Below, piece after piece: positions 1 to 13,510 of a stretch of 64,000 nt of DNA. The DNA comes from Lingula anatina (Eukaryota; Brachiopoda; Lingulata; Lingulida; Lingulidae). A program made the translations under genes and the position numbers. Position 1 is the stretch's first letter, and each line of letters starts with the position of its first letter. The notes beneath the pieces are model-generated. The model was not told the DNA's origin. It saw only the letters and a list, made by a program, of their open reading frames with translations, and ran no database searches. The DNA lies in the NCBI RefSeq assembly GCF_001039355.2, contig NW_019775669.1:260802-324801 (forward strand), written 5' to 3'.

Positions 1-1924
1 TTCCAAATTGGCCCCTTAACCTGTATAAGATTCGGCATAAAAGTAGCACCTGCTGTGGCAGTCTGGGTCAAGCTATGAGGCTCTTCTCAATACAGCTTTT
101 GTCCTGCCATTCACCTGCACACAAGCTGTCATGTGGCACAAACATACAGCTACTTTTTCTCAAAGCTACAGCTTCAAGACCACTTCACAACTCAAATCAA
201 CCCAAAAGCACTACGGCAAAAATGCTTAATTGCAACATTTGGAGTCTTTGCACAAGGTACTTTTTCAAAGAATACAGGTATACATTAAAGCCTAGGCTAT
301 TTTAGTTCAATAACCAGTATACAATCATCTCCTATACCAGGAAACCACTGAAAAGGCTATTTCCAAGAATATGTCAATTTAATATGAAGGTGTGGGTTTC
401 CATCATCACAGAAATAACAAGGAGAGATGTGTCATTTTCTGAAACATCCTTCATAAAAAAACAAGACAGATTTATGGGTTCGGGAAATATGCTAGAGAAA
501 GACTACTTTTTAATCATTAGCCTATGGCACTGATGAGAGGGAATGAAATGCAAAGAGCTGATGAGAATTCAATAAACAAGATCTATTGTATGAATTGGAT
601 ACATCTACTTGCTTTAAATTGGATCATAATTGAATATTTGGCTCACAGCATAAGCTGACATAGAACTACACAGGGATGAAAACATGGCTGACCAGTCTCT
701 TTCATCTGCTACAGCTGTGTATACAATCTACATTGCACTTAACTAGGCTGGGAAATCAGGTTCACAATAACACCTATAGTTTCCCCCCAAATTTTTTTTA
801 AAAAAGTAAGCAAATGTGAGACATAAACCTGTAGAATTCTTCTGTTACATTTGTTTTCTCTTTTTTTTTTTAATCTGCATTTCTAAAATTTCATTGGCAC
901 ATTTTTGACAAAAAAATATCCTGACTGTTGAGAACCTGCAGATTGCTGCATTCTCAGTATAATTTAATCAGGGAAGTGGAAAGAAAAACACAATTTGGCT
1001 TGCTACCCAGAGCTGTTTCACATTTGCCAAAATACAGTAAACCTCTCAAGTTCTGAGGCTACTTTGTTTTTTTTCTATGTGTCAGTTGTAGAAAGTGGCA
1101 GATTCCTGTAGTTTTTTAATGTTTTTCTCAAAGCCATACCCAGAAGAGATGGCATATGGATGGCCCATTCCCAGATATGCAGCATAAATGTGTGCTCAAG
1201 TTTTAAAAATAAAGGTGGGGGAAAACAGCTGGACCTTACAGTGCTTTGATCCCTGGCAAGAAGAAAAATACCAAAGTGTACATCTGGTGGTTGCAATAAT
1301 ATATAACCTCCAACCAGATGCTCTTGAAAACTAGCTGCCTGTGAGGAATAAAAAAAGGGGACTTCTAAAACCTTTTATTTTTTCCCTCAGGGCACACTAG
1401 AGAAAATGTTACCCGCTACTCCCTGGGGGTCTCCGAACATTGAAATATTATTCATTTTTAAGGCAGCACTCTCCACAAGCTACATATTTAACATGTCCGA
1501 CTATTAACACACATGCCATTTACCCATCACTTACACTTGTTTCCCAGCAATCTAGATGTATTTTCCAACGTGATATAAGTACTGTGGCCATAGAAGCTTG
1601 CACAAATACACAGCACTTGAACACATTAGCTGTATGCAGATGAAGACTAGACACATAAGATTTACCACATGCCAGGAACTAAATTTGATTATGCTTTATA
1701 AAGAGAACATATATGGTTAATATTATTATAAGAAAACTACATAGAAATATTTAAAGATATGCTTAACATCAATTATCTTTACCACGGATGAGGCATACAA
1801 AAATATAGATATAATTATTTAACGGATTCTTATACATCTTTGTAACCAACATTATATATTTTGTGTGTCCAAAGTCGTTGCAGCAGCCAAGATATATTGG
1901 TTACACTGGATGTTTCTGTGTGGT
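1..1924 (-). other. 3' flank / probable 3' UTR of the CXXC gene
   Basis: No coding sequence is supported here. The stretch lies directly downstream (minus strand) of the CXXC stop codon and is AT-rich. A minus-strand AATAAA (TTTATT at 1374-1379) could end the transcript. The small open frames in this region have no homology that I recognise. Confidence 0.4.
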
Positions 1925-3280
1925 TTATGATATCTGGCTGTACAGAGTATCACTGACCTTGAATATGTCAGCAGTGTTTGCTGCAAACTTGGACAACTCA
2001 TCATCTAATGTGATGTCTTGAATGGTAATACCTGTGGGTGGTAGGTTGATCTGTATTTCCCCCTCCTCACCCAGATCCTGCCGTAGGATGATATTACTGG
2101 AGATTTTATTTTGTACCTGGTGGTAGCAGCCGTAGCCATTTTCCAGAACCTCCCCTTTGGCATCAGGGTGGAAATCTGGTGCAGATCCAAAGCCCAGCAT
2201 ATCTGGCTCAGTCAAAGTGGTAATTTCAATGGTGTTAAACCCATCAGACTGTACAAAAGCCTGTATTGGTGTATCATCCACAGAGATTAAACATTCCTCT
2301 TGGGTCACATGGGGCTGCTCCATTGGTCCCCCCCTCTCTGCTGTAACGTACCCTGAGTTAGGGGTGTGGAGTCCATTAGCACGATTAAACACAAACCCCT
2401 GTGCTGGGAAAGGCTCTGGGGCCAGATTGCCCCCAATTAAGGGGTCTCTTACCCTAGGAACTTGAAATGCCGCCGTGCCAGTGTTAAAGTCTTGTGGATT
2501 TACACCTGGAGGTTTATTAAACAGAAAGTTCCGCACTTTGTCTCTTGTATTATGTGGGGCTTGATTGCCTAAATTAAAATTTGCCCTGAAATTTTCCACC
2601 TGCCAATCCCACACAAAACTTGGCACAGCATATCCCGGGCTATGCCGTATGAAATTCGGATCATAGGCCACCCTAGAAAAGTCTGGCATCCCCCCAGCAA
2701 GGTATGCATTGTTATTGTTATTATACTGACCACTCCATGTTGGCGAAGTGGCCGTAGAGTTAGGAGTCTGTGGATAAGCTGGTGACTGTGGTTGCTGCAT
2801 ATGCTGCTGCTGCTGCTGCTGTTGCTGCTGTGGAAGTGAAGGGGGTTCCACTCTGTAGATAGGCGAGGGGGGCACAGGATAGTCCACCTGACGTGGAGTC
2901 CCTGGACTCTCTATATTCTGAGAGTCATCAGAGCTGGACTGTCTAGCTAAATATTCTGAACTGGACTGAGGAGACATGTACTCATGCTGGCCATATTCTG
3001 ATTGTTCCCTGGCATTGCTACCTGATTTAGCACGTAAAAAGTCTGAGCCAGGACTTGGTTTACAGCGCAGGTACAAGCACTTTCTGTAAATGCAGGATTG
3101 TTTTAGAACTGCTTTGTTTAGGCAGTGTTTGCACTGTCCACAGTCATTCTTGATTTGACAAGGTCCACACTGTCCACAGCGGGTACGTCGTTTCTTCACG
3201 TGCTCTCCAGGCTTGTCTGGGGAACTCATTCTTGCAGTGGGTATTGGGGGTATGGTCTTGTCAACAAGGTTCACATCACA
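1925..3280 (-). CDS. CXXC zinc-finger protein, last exon (TET/CXXC4/CXXC5-type finger)
   Basis: Likely nuclear, CpG-binding regulator. The exon opens after a good acceptor (ttttcttcttcag) at 3281-3282 and the frame runs to a stop at 1925-1927. I place the start at the ATG 3229-3227 (434 aa), because the only upstream exon I can see has no ATG; an earlier start in an unseen exon is possible. Residues about 13-55 form a CXXC finger with eight cysteines (C-x2-C-x2-C-x5-C-x2-C-x2-C-x9-C-x4-C). The 9-residue linker and lack of a KFGG motif match the TET1/TET3/CXXC4/CXXC5 subgroup rather than MLL, DNMT1 or KDM2. A polyglutamine/proline/serine region follows, then an acidic tail that I do not recognise. 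There is no TET dioxygenase domain before the stop, so this is a stand-alone CXXC protein or a short isoform. Confidence 0.75.
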   Translation of the reverse strand, partial: CDVNLVDKTIPPIPTARMSSPDKPGEHVKKRRTRCGQCGPCQIKNDCGQCKHCLNKAVLKQSCIYRKCLYLRCKPSPGSDFLRAKSGSNAREQSEYGQHEYMSPQSSSEYLARQSSSDDSQNIESPGTPRQVDYPVPPSPIYRVEPPSLPQQQQQQQQQHMQQPQSPAYPQTPNSTATSPTWSGQYNNNNNAYLAGGMPDFSRVAYDPNFIRHSPGYAVPSFVWDWQVENFRANFNLGNQAPHNTRDKVRNFLFNKPPGVNPQDFNTGTAAFQVPRVRDPLIGGNLAPEPFPAQGFVFNRANGLHTPNSGYVTAERGGPMEQPHVTQEECLISVDDTPIQAFVQSDGFNTIEITTLTEPDMLGFGSAPDFHPDAKGEVLENGYGCYHQVQNKISSNIILRQDLGEEGEIQINLPPTGITIQDITLDDELSKFAANTADIFKVSDTLYSQIS

Positions 3281-5393
3281 CTGAAGAAGAAAATTACAAT
3301 GCATCATATAACTTCATGTAAGCTATCCCAGACAGGTATGGGACAAAAAAAAAATAATAATAAAATAAAAATTAATCAAACAAGCTTCATTATCTACCAA
3401 AAATATACCATGAAACAACAACTTACACACTTCTTTATCTAAAAGGAACCATTAAAATATAAGTAGCTCTTTGTGACATACTTAAAAAAGAACAATATGA
3501 AACCCCTGTAGACAAAATACTAAAAATATAATTTCAGGAAACTAATTCAACCCTAAACTTAGAAGCATTACAAGTATAATATAGGCCATCTGTAATTGGA
3601 CATAACTCCCATCACATAGCCTTTAATGCCTACAACCACATAGAAAAAATCTGTCTTGACTTTCATCTAATACCTGAAGGATGTTTGACAAGAGTCTACT
3701 TCATCCAAAGACAATATGCTTAGTATCTATATCAATCATTTTCCTGCGAGATCACTTATGAAAATTGTACCATTATTAACAGAGATAGCAATCAATACAA
3801 ATATATGATTATAATGTATTACTGGCAAATTCAAAGCACAAAACATTCATAATGAAAAAAACACAGACTAAAATTTTTATTTAACTACAAGAATGCCAAG
3901 ATCCATTTTTGGCCATCCTTTCCCAAGAACTCGCATGTGTCCAAACAATGCAGAAACATACCATACATAATTTCACTGTCTGAACTATCAAAGCTACCAT
4001 ATTTTCCTTTTGAAGTTCCTGTAGCTACTTAACAAACCGCAGCTGTGTAAAAACACTTTCATGAAGAAAAAGAGAGAGGGAGAGAAAGAGAGAAAGAGAA
4101 AAAAAAAAGTATACTACCTGAGATATATGCATGATACAATCTAAACCCAGAACTGTGGCCCCACACTGAAAATCCGACAAGTCACTTTATCTGAATGGAG
4201 CATGTGTTCACCTACAGAAGGCGGCAGTACACTGCATGCCCTGAACAGAAGCCAGCTCCAGTTATAGAGGTTCTCACATGGGACCATGTGTATACATAGA
4301 GGATACATTATGCCACATGGCTCACTGCTTAGATGCACTCTAGGTTAAGAAAGGCAGTACAGCCACTATTGAAACCTAGCTGAACACTTGTCTCAATATC
4401 TGAATGGTATAAATTTGCCTTGAACAACAGATGGTTTTTGTGATTCAGCGCAATTATGCATAATTATTTCTGATATGGAAATTTAGTGTAATCATTTGTA
4501 TTAAGCAATTACAGTCAGAAGGTTGCATCACTGCTGTGGGCTATGCTATAAATCAGCAAACCTAACCTTGGGCTACTAAAACTACAATGTAATGGAAGGT
4601 CTAAAAAATCAAGACAATCTATAATCCGTTCTTCCATTGTGGGTCAATAATGCCATGTTCAAATTTTTTGCTAAAAATGTTTCATTAAACAATATTCCAG
4701 CAGCATGATAGGAAATCTAGTTCATCTGAAATAAGCGTATCATATTTAAAAAAATGTTTGTTATTATCTACAAATATAATTTTGATTTAGTGCCAAGAAT
4801 TGCAGTTTATTTTCCCTATCTTTTTCTTTATTTTCCAAATGAAATATAGTCACTGTTTTTGAATCAAAATGCTAAACAACCATATAACCCATAACAACAG
4901 AAATGGGAACATTACTGTTAGAATAATCATGTAATACTTAACTCACCAACATGATTATACACAAATCATCCCTAGTACTTTATTTTGTTTTATTTTCACC
5001 TTCCTACTCAGCTATATTTTACTTTCCCTGCAACAAATAAGATTTCCACAGAGGAAGATGAAATATTTTCATTTTGAATAGAATGTTTAAGAAGTATATC
5101 CGAATAACAAATCAATAAACAGCTGATTTGCTTTCAATTAATAAAAAAGCTATCAAATTATTATGAGAGAGAAAGCAATTGTTGCCAACCAGGAAGAGTC
5201 CATTCACAAGCTGAAAAATGCAACTAGCATCACATGAAAGAATGCATGGCTCAGTAAAAATGTTTGGAGCAGGAAATTTACTTTAATATTGCAGTAAAAT
5301 AAAATGAGTTTCCTGAACAATTATTTGTACTTAGAATACAGGATGCAACAGGAAAGGAATGCTAAATTAAGTTTGGACTCCAAAGAGAAGCTG

Positions 5394-5454
<61 letters not shown>
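5394..5454. repeat. (TA)n microsatellite
   Basis: About 30 uninterrupted TA units. The overlapping open frame with repeated Tyr-Ile is an artefact of this repeat. Confidence 0.97.
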
Positions 5455-5458
<4 letters not shown>

Positions 5459-8400
5459 ATTTGTTAAAAAAAATAAATTTAACAAACATCTTAATTTGGG
5501 TTACAAAAAAACAAGCCCAACTAGATTACAAAGAAACAAAGTCTTTCTATATTGTTTTTTTCTTTTCTTTTCTTTTTTTTGTGCTCAACAGTAACATAAA
5601 AAAACTGAAAAAAAAATACTGGTTAAATATATACCAATGACTGTATTATATACACACAGAGTATTGTCAATTCATTTTTATATTTACCATACCTAAAAAA
5701 TGTAATAAACTGAAAATGTACTTGAACTGTGATTGAAACCATACCATATTTTCCCCTTCCTTCACCTCCTCTATGTTTCTGACATAATTTTGACATATTG
5801 ACAAGCCATTCTATACTGAGTGCACCTGCTGTTGAATTTGTGTTGGATTACATCTCTCTTTTGTATGTTCCACAGGTTAAGAAGCTCACTAGTAACATAC
5901 TCTTAGGCTACTCCTTATGTACTCAAATTCCAGCTTATCTGACTAATTATATGTCCCTACATATCAGAAATGTCCACCATTAATTTACTGCCCATAATCC
6001 ATTCCATCAGGCTTGCTATCTTATAATTTAATACAGAATACTGGCAGTATGAGCATAGTGTATATGACATGAGAGGTGACATATGCCAGTGTCCTACAGA
6101 TTTGGGACATAAAAGATGTGATGGATTAATAGTTAAATGGCACTATTTATTTGACCTGACCTAGTAGTTTGCTTACATGTATATCAATATATATTAATGC
6201 TGGGCCTCTTAGGATATTATTTGATTAACCTTTAGCCAGACAATTTAGATTTTCATATAGGCAAGGAAAAAAATATTGAAGTTTTTCCTTTCACTCAATT
6301 AAGTACTTAAACTACCTTTGTGAGGTGGTATCAGTTTTTGATATTGAATCACTGAAGGGCACAATATGGCCATTGTGATGACTGCTAGAATTTCCCTTTT
6401 CCCTATTTTTGGGTTGTGAGTGTCAATATTTTTTCTCGAATCTGATATGAATGATATCATAAAACATAACTCATATGTATACCTAGACCATAACTCTTTA
6501 TCCTTCTTGTCACTGAGAGGAAACAATATCCAGCAAACACCTGCACCAATATATTACACATTAGCCTTCTATTTAAGACTTTTCTTTTATCTCTAAACAC
6601 ACACAAACATCTATACTTCAAACCTGTGGTTGTTTTCCACTAAAGAGAAATGGCCTGTGCATTGTGACCTGTGTTATAAAATACATGTCTAATTGAATTA
6701 TAAGTGCTTCTGACAAAAAGCTACAACAGGTCACCGATAATCATGTCAACAAGCCCAGCCTCTTGCCACACCAGTCCCACAGAAACTGGAGTGTGTGGGA
6801 GGTTCTTCTCTCATAAACAACCAGGTTCAAAACATCCTGCTGGTTTTGTTAAAAATAAAAAAAAGCAACAAAAACGAAGTGATTTCATTTCTTTCATGTT
6901 TTAGGTTACTTGAGTGAAACAAATTGTGAATAACAAAATGTATTACTTGCTTTTTTTTTTTTTTTTTTTTTTTTAGAAAAGTCAGCTGTTCATCAGATCA
7001 TACTTCTACCCGCATGTTAACTTATACTCAATGCTTTGTGACTAAGAGTAATTTTTTCACTAAAAATAATTTAAGAAAACCAAAGGACTAGTGCTTTGAA
7101 ATTCAAGTTATTACACCAAAATACACAATGTTGCTCTGGAAAATTGTACAGCAATTAAAAAAGGGAAACTTTTTACCTTTTCTTAATGATCTGAGCACAG
7201 TATAGAGACTTCAATACTCAACAGCAGTTGACTTCCTATGGCTCTTTAATGAGAACATAAAAAGAAAAAAATAAACACCATTAATAGAATTACATACAAA
7301 AAATGGCAATTCCTGCAACAAAAACCTTAACAAATTTATTCAAACAGCAATATGTGCCTCTTTAAATAAATGGCTTAAAAGCATAACATTCCATATTGAT
7401 TTCAATAGCTCTAGTTGATTACCAAAACACTCAGATTATAAATGTACATTAAAAGATAATAAAAATACTAGTCATTCAGTGTGAGCTAGTCACCTGGGTA
7501 AATGAAATGGTTGTGTCCCCATGATATGAAATAGAATTTGGTCAGGTTGCCACCTGCCACTCCATATTGGGACAGGAAAAATAATGTCATAATCTAAGCA
7601 GCATGTATAAATAATGGTGACATTTACAGTAAATAGCCTCTTCGGGGAGGATATAAATATAGCTGGAGCATTTTAAACTTATCGTGGGTTGAAACAGGTG
7701 GCTATATGGTAGCAAAGATAAAAACAAATACTATTTAACTGAACACAGCAATTACCTTAAAACAAAAAAGATGACTGAGACAGGATCTTGCTACATAATA
7801 CTGATTTTAATGGGTTGAATGGTAGCCTTGACATGGGCTGAGCCCACATTATTACAATACATTATTACAATATGGTCCCAGTGTGTTCACAGCCAATCAA
7901 CAAATAAGGCTGTGCAACCAATTCAGGGACTTGTGTTTAATAACAAACAGCCTTGGATCAAGGCCAGGCAATAACAAGTCATTCTCTCCCTTTTTCCACA
8001 ATGATGACTGAGCTTTACATCTATGTGGAATTACAGTGCATACCATCTGTGGTGAGTTGCATAACCCAGTCAGTTCCCATATAGGTCTACAGGTGATAAA
8101 CAAATGGAGGACAGTGGCCATTATAAAGAGATACAAGAGGCCCAAACTTCTGAAACCCCACAGGTGCAGCTGACATTATTACAGGCACAAGTAGGCAATG
8201 GGAGACATTACAGCTGAATTACAACACTTACAATACTTATGTAAGGCGATAATTAATTGATAGTGAGCCCTGTTTAAATTCAGTGCACAGATATTGAGTG
8301 TAATGAGGACTGGCATGAATCACAAGTACTAAAAACAACAACTTCATTACAAGGTTATCAAATGCAAGATGTTGCATGTACATAAACTAAAGTGCTTGTC

Positions 8401-11053
8401 AAAGATTACACTTTTATGGGTACCTATATCCGATTTCTGCAACATAAGTTTATATCCAACGATTTCTTGTTCTATTTTTATTGACCACTCTTTATGGTTT
8501 TAATTTATAACTCGATTACCAAATTCAACTACACTGGTGATAATGATTTTCATGATTATATATCATTAACATAACATTGTTTACCTCAACTATTTCATCC
8601 TTCCCCTTTGTGGTCAGCTTTGTTAATGATAAAGCAAATGTGTGATAGCTCTGACCTTTATATTACTGTTTTTTATTTACAACGAATGATATTTTTTCCA
8701 AGAATCAACAGCCAAATAAATCATATACTGCATGTCATTTCATAAGACTGAAAATTTAGTCAGTTTAATACATGCATAAGCATAAATCAGGGCTTTGCTG
8801 GGATGTGCATTTTTTTCTTCTTTTTTTTTAAAGCAAATAAAACAGTTAAAAACTAGAAAATAATTAACAAGTTGCTGCTTAAACAATTCAAGATCAAAAC
8901 TAGTCTAGAATCTGCAGTGGTTGACATAATACAAGTTTTTGCAACATCAAAGCATATTTGGAGCAGCAAGAACCCTTTTTAAGAACAACTCTAGATTCCA
9001 CCCTGATGGAAAGGTCAAGTTCTTTTATACCACACATTTTGTTTACATCTCACTTTTTGCAATTGATATCCTGGCAAGCAAAATTCATAAGGTTGTTCTG
9101 GTATAATTAGAGTAATATCTGTTTTCCCCAATGTATCAAAACATATTTGCAATCTCACAAAACCATTTTAATGATTTTCATTTCAACTAAACAAGCAACT
9201 TCAAATAACTTGCGGCAGTTTTGTTTATTAAATTAACATGGTAAAAAATACCCAAACTAAATTTAAATAACATTATATCCATCAAATTTTTTTATAAACA
9301 TATCACATTATATTTAAATACTACATGTATTCTTTACAAATACAAAACAATGGAATCATATTTCTTCCATGAAGAGATGTGGAAAATTGGACCACAAAAT
9401 TGCCTGAAATGTGTCACAGAAAATGCTTCATCATTCAGCAGTAACATTTACTCTGTAAATATCTGCCACATAAATGTCAACAGGCACAGAATAAGTGTAA
9501 GAAGACTTTTGTAGTTAAACAACTTTGACAAAGAGAAAAATTAACTAGATACAAAATTAGATGATTTCCCCATTTCTCCTTCCAGTCTCTGCAATGCAAA
9601 TGGCTGATTTACCAAATGGCTGAGTGAGGAGATAGTGAGGATATTTCAAAAACAGTAAATCTTCCTTGATGTTATGACATAGTGCATAACTTATATAAGA
9701 AATATGTTCCTTCAATTTCAAATCCTTATTTTTCCATGCCTTACTTCCAATGTGTTATATAAAGCACATATAGCACCCCCAAACATACACAAGCTATTTT
9801 CTTATTTGCTCAACAGATAAAAAAAAGGACACAACCACATATGCACCTGTTACATATCAGTATGCTCCTTTTCAAAATGGACAAACAAATATTATCCAGG
9901 CAACATACCATAAGTCACTTTCCAAATGATTTTACCCAAAAAAATTTGACCAGGCTATTTCCCACTGCTGGCCATATTATCACCTGTGTAGTTTTAGTCA
10001 TTAAGATGCCATCTCGGGGCTGGATCTATTAGGTCTCTGTCCACCTGCTGATTGTAGGGAAGATAAACCTGGGCACAGAACATGTTGCACATATAAAGAC
10101 AAGTTTTATAAGATAACAAGGTCTTTCCTCAAGCTAAGGGGTGGCTCAAGCTAAGGGGAGAAGACATTTCAATCTCTCTGTGAAAACTATGAATCAACAA
10201 ACAGATTGGGGGAAAACTCTTATGTTATCAGCTCATCCACTCACACACATGAAAAAATAGCTGTAACAGTCACCTTTGTGTTAAAATGACTGGTAGGGCA
10301 CTATTACCTTTGAAGAGGGAAAACAAACCCAAGCCAATATAATTTGATCCTCCACTTTCATCCAGCTGATAAAACAAACACCATTTGACAATCATGTATG
10401 TTCTATTCTGTTTTTAGGCATTCTACTATACAAAGGTCCATAGTTTTATTCTCAATATACACTTTCTTGTTTAAAAAAAAATGAATAATCATCAACTCAA
10501 CTCGATGATAAATCACTCTTTCTAGCATGAAATGGTTGCATTTCCTGGTGGCTGTATGTGACTTATGTTAACATAAAAATTGTGTACTTTACAACAAGGT
10601 TGACATTGATACCAATCAGTGTTGTTTCTTCCCAGTTCAATGAAGGAACACACAACCTGCTGTTGGCAGATCATACAACCAACAAAACTTATCAAATTCC
10701 TTACAACAACAGAATATATTGTTCTAAAACCTAAAAATATAACAAGCTAGGCTATTTAGCATTCAGCATGAGTAAGCATCTTCTCAGGTTTATGAAGCTT
10801 GACATATCTGTTTTGCTGATGATACTTGGTGATGACAAAAAGCATATGGGGTATGGCAAAATCTACATGTCATGACAAATTATATGTGTATTAAAAGTGC
10901 AATGATTTCAATTCCTTTGTAAAGAATGATAAACCAAAAAATGAGTGGCTAACTATGAAATGTTGAGAAGCTTTTCCACCATGACAATTACAATATGAGA
11001 ACCTTACCATTGAACCAAATACATTGTGACATTTTTAATACTGACAGTAATTT

Positions 11054-11228
11054 CTGGGGTAGCGCTAACACTCGCCAATTTAGCCAAATGCTAAAACTGA
11101 CTTCAATTGGCTAAAGAAAAAGGGCCTGATTTGACTTGTTTTAACCAAATTCTAACCATTTTGATAACAAATTGACAAAAATGTGGTGATTTGGCTAAGC
11201 AAAAAAAAAATTGCTAGCGCTACCCCAG
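11054..11228. mobile_element. MITE copy 1, 'CTGGGGTAGCGCTA' family
   Basis: A 175-bp non-coding element with terminal inverted repeats CTGGGGTAGCGCTA / TAGCGCTACCCCAG. It is flanked by a direct AATTT on both sides, a likely target-site duplication. It is closely related to the copy at 23387-23557 and to a degraded copy at 26813-26958. It encodes nothing and would need a transposase in trans. Confidence 0.85.
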
Positions 11229-12614
11229 AATTTATATATTTTTACACTATAATTCCAAATACACCAACCAATATAAACCTTAAAAAAACTATTGTAAAAC
11301 ATTGCTTATGACAGGATGTTCAGGCGTGCTAATATAAATCTATTGTCAAAATCTGAACCTTTAAAAAATTTTTTTTTCAGTATTATGCACTTCAGATAAA
11401 AGGATTATGGCATTGTTTTGAGCTTTTGAAAGTATGACCAAACTTTTACTATTTTAGTTTTGTAGGATATTGGCTTTTGAAGGATATTGGTAGTTTTTTT
11501 TTCATAAGGAGTTTGATTAACAAAAGTAAATGACCAAACTACCAAAATACACCAATACCAAAATAATATATTTGCCCTAGCAATCTTATTGCTTATGTAA
11601 TAAGTAATCTGGTTAATCATAGAAAATGGTTCAAGGCAATCAAGTGGACAAAACAAACAAGTAAATTAATGGTCATAAGCTACTGGTCAGGTAATTCCCA
11701 CCTGATTAAACCTACCTAATATGACTTTCCCCTTATCCCACGGGGACACCCTTAATGAAAAGACTCCTAATTGACAATATATGTAAATTGGCTAATAAAT
11801 TAACTGTGGGTCCTACTGTGCAGAGATGGCCAATATAGCCCCACCATGCATAATTACAATGACAGAAGTCTGTATACTTTGGATAGGGAGTCAAAAGTTA
11901 ACCCAGCTTGTTAATATCCACAGAAGTAAAATTTGCATCTGTCATGTATACTAACACGCTGGTGCCATGCTAATGACTTAATTAAAACCCATTGGCTGCA
12001 GTAATGATACATCTTCAACAATTACTGAATACAATTAACCTGCTTTGTCCTCAATTCCAAATTAAATAATTCATCTACCTGATTCATCTAATATGCTAAA
12101 GTTGTCATTCTCACCTATGCTAAACATCAAAATACTGCAGGGTTTTCATGGACAACAGGCACTCCACATTCAATTACTCTTCTGCTACTGGTTGCTGTCA
12201 AATGTGCCTTGGTAACCACTGCTTGGAACTGTGCAAAAAGCAATTTGTAATTAGCTCAGGGATATCAAGATCTACAAACATCATCAATCATATTGCCTTT
12301 GGAAAAAAATTAGCTCACAAACATTTATAAGATAGATATCAATCGATTGTTTAATGCGCCCCAGTTAAACAAATATGGGGACTGATTTAATTTTGTTAAT
12401 TGCAATCCTCAGTTCCTCCTTTGAAGTGAAGCACACATCATACATTGAACCATCTCACATTTTAAGAAGAAACAGAATTCAAGTCATTAAGTGATAAGTA
12501 CATTTTTTTCTCCTGGATTTCTTACACATCAACTTGGCTTGCTGCCTTTAACAGATCCAAACAAAGTTGAAAAATGAATATTTATTATTCTGCAGCATTC
12601 AAGCTGTAAGTTTT

Positions 12615-12616
<2 letters not shown>

Positions 12617-12658
<42 letters not shown>
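12617..12658. repeat. (TA)n microsatellite
   Basis: About 20 TA units in the CXXC gene intron. Confidence 0.95.
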
Positions 12659-12660
<2 letters not shown>

Positions 12661-13280
12661 AGCAATCCATTTAAACTATTCATGAAAAACACATTAAAAC
12701 TAACAGTAAACATCAGACCGAGTTTTTGTAAACTTGAAATTATTTATGTCCACCAAAATCCTCCTTTTGTGTCAAAATAAATGTCTGAATAAAATGTCTA
12801 TTTCGCAAGGCCATTAGATAAATTACTTAAGCCCATTAGGAGCAGACAATTTCAAAATGATGCTATATTATTATGTTCTCCGCTTTTTTCTTAACTTCAA
12901 TGTGTAATTACTAAAAATACAAATTATTCCTGATTAAGTAGCATTGATACACATTAAAAAATCAGATTACTTGAAAACCCAAAACAACAGAACAAGAGCA
13001 AGATTCTAAAACTGGTGTAGAGTTCCAATTATGAGGGAGAAATAAGGTTTTAAATGTCAAGAAACATTTTCATTGTATACAGTGATATTATTCAATATGT
13101 AAAATTCTGATTAACCAACAGTATACACTGAATTAATATTTTTTATGAAAACATACTATTGAATTAAACCAAATATATGCCAATCTTTAAAAAAATGAAT
13201 ATTTGCTTATGTCCATTTTAGCTTTTCACTGCAGTAACAACAGATAATGATACTTTTAATAAACAGAAGCCAACAGTAGG

Positions 13281-13282
<2 letters not shown>

Positions 13283-13316
<34 letters not shown>

Positions 13317-13341
13317 TGTGAGTGAGTGTGTGTGTGCGTGC
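13283..13341. repeat. (GT)n microsatellite
   Basis: An uninterrupted GT tract followed by an imperfect GTGA/GTGT tract. The minus-strand open frame rich in Thr-His is an artefact of it. Confidence 0.95.
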
Positions 13342-13459
13342 ACACAAGTGTGTACCATTATAAAATTAGAAATTACTTTAAAAAATATCAATATAATATC
13401 TGAACAACAGAATATCATAAAGTTATCTTTTTAAAAGACAGACCAAAAAATCGACTCAC

Positions 13460-13510
13460 CCAATCTGTACAATCCACTCCTTTGTTTGTCCCTTTAAATC
13501 TGGCACTTTA
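13460..13510 (-). other. Probable 5' non-coding exon of the CXXC gene
   Basis: On the minus strand a GTGAGT donor starts at 13459, after sequence without any ATG. The donor is consensus and is the best upstream partner that I see for the acceptor at 3281. The 5' boundary is unknown; no core promoter element is recognisable. Confidence 0.35.

Larger units (their letters stand above)
3281..13459 (-). other. Large 5' intron of the CXXC gene
   Basis: About 10 kb with no supportable coding exon. It contains a (TA)n tract at 5394-5454, poly-T/poly-A runs, one MITE at 11054-11228, a (TA)n tract at 12617-12658 and a (GT)n tract near 13283-13341. It is bounded by the acceptor at 3281-3282 and a consensus minus-strand donor (GTGAGT) at 13459. 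Intron assignment rests on those two sites only; undetected small exons are possible. Confidence 0.45.
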
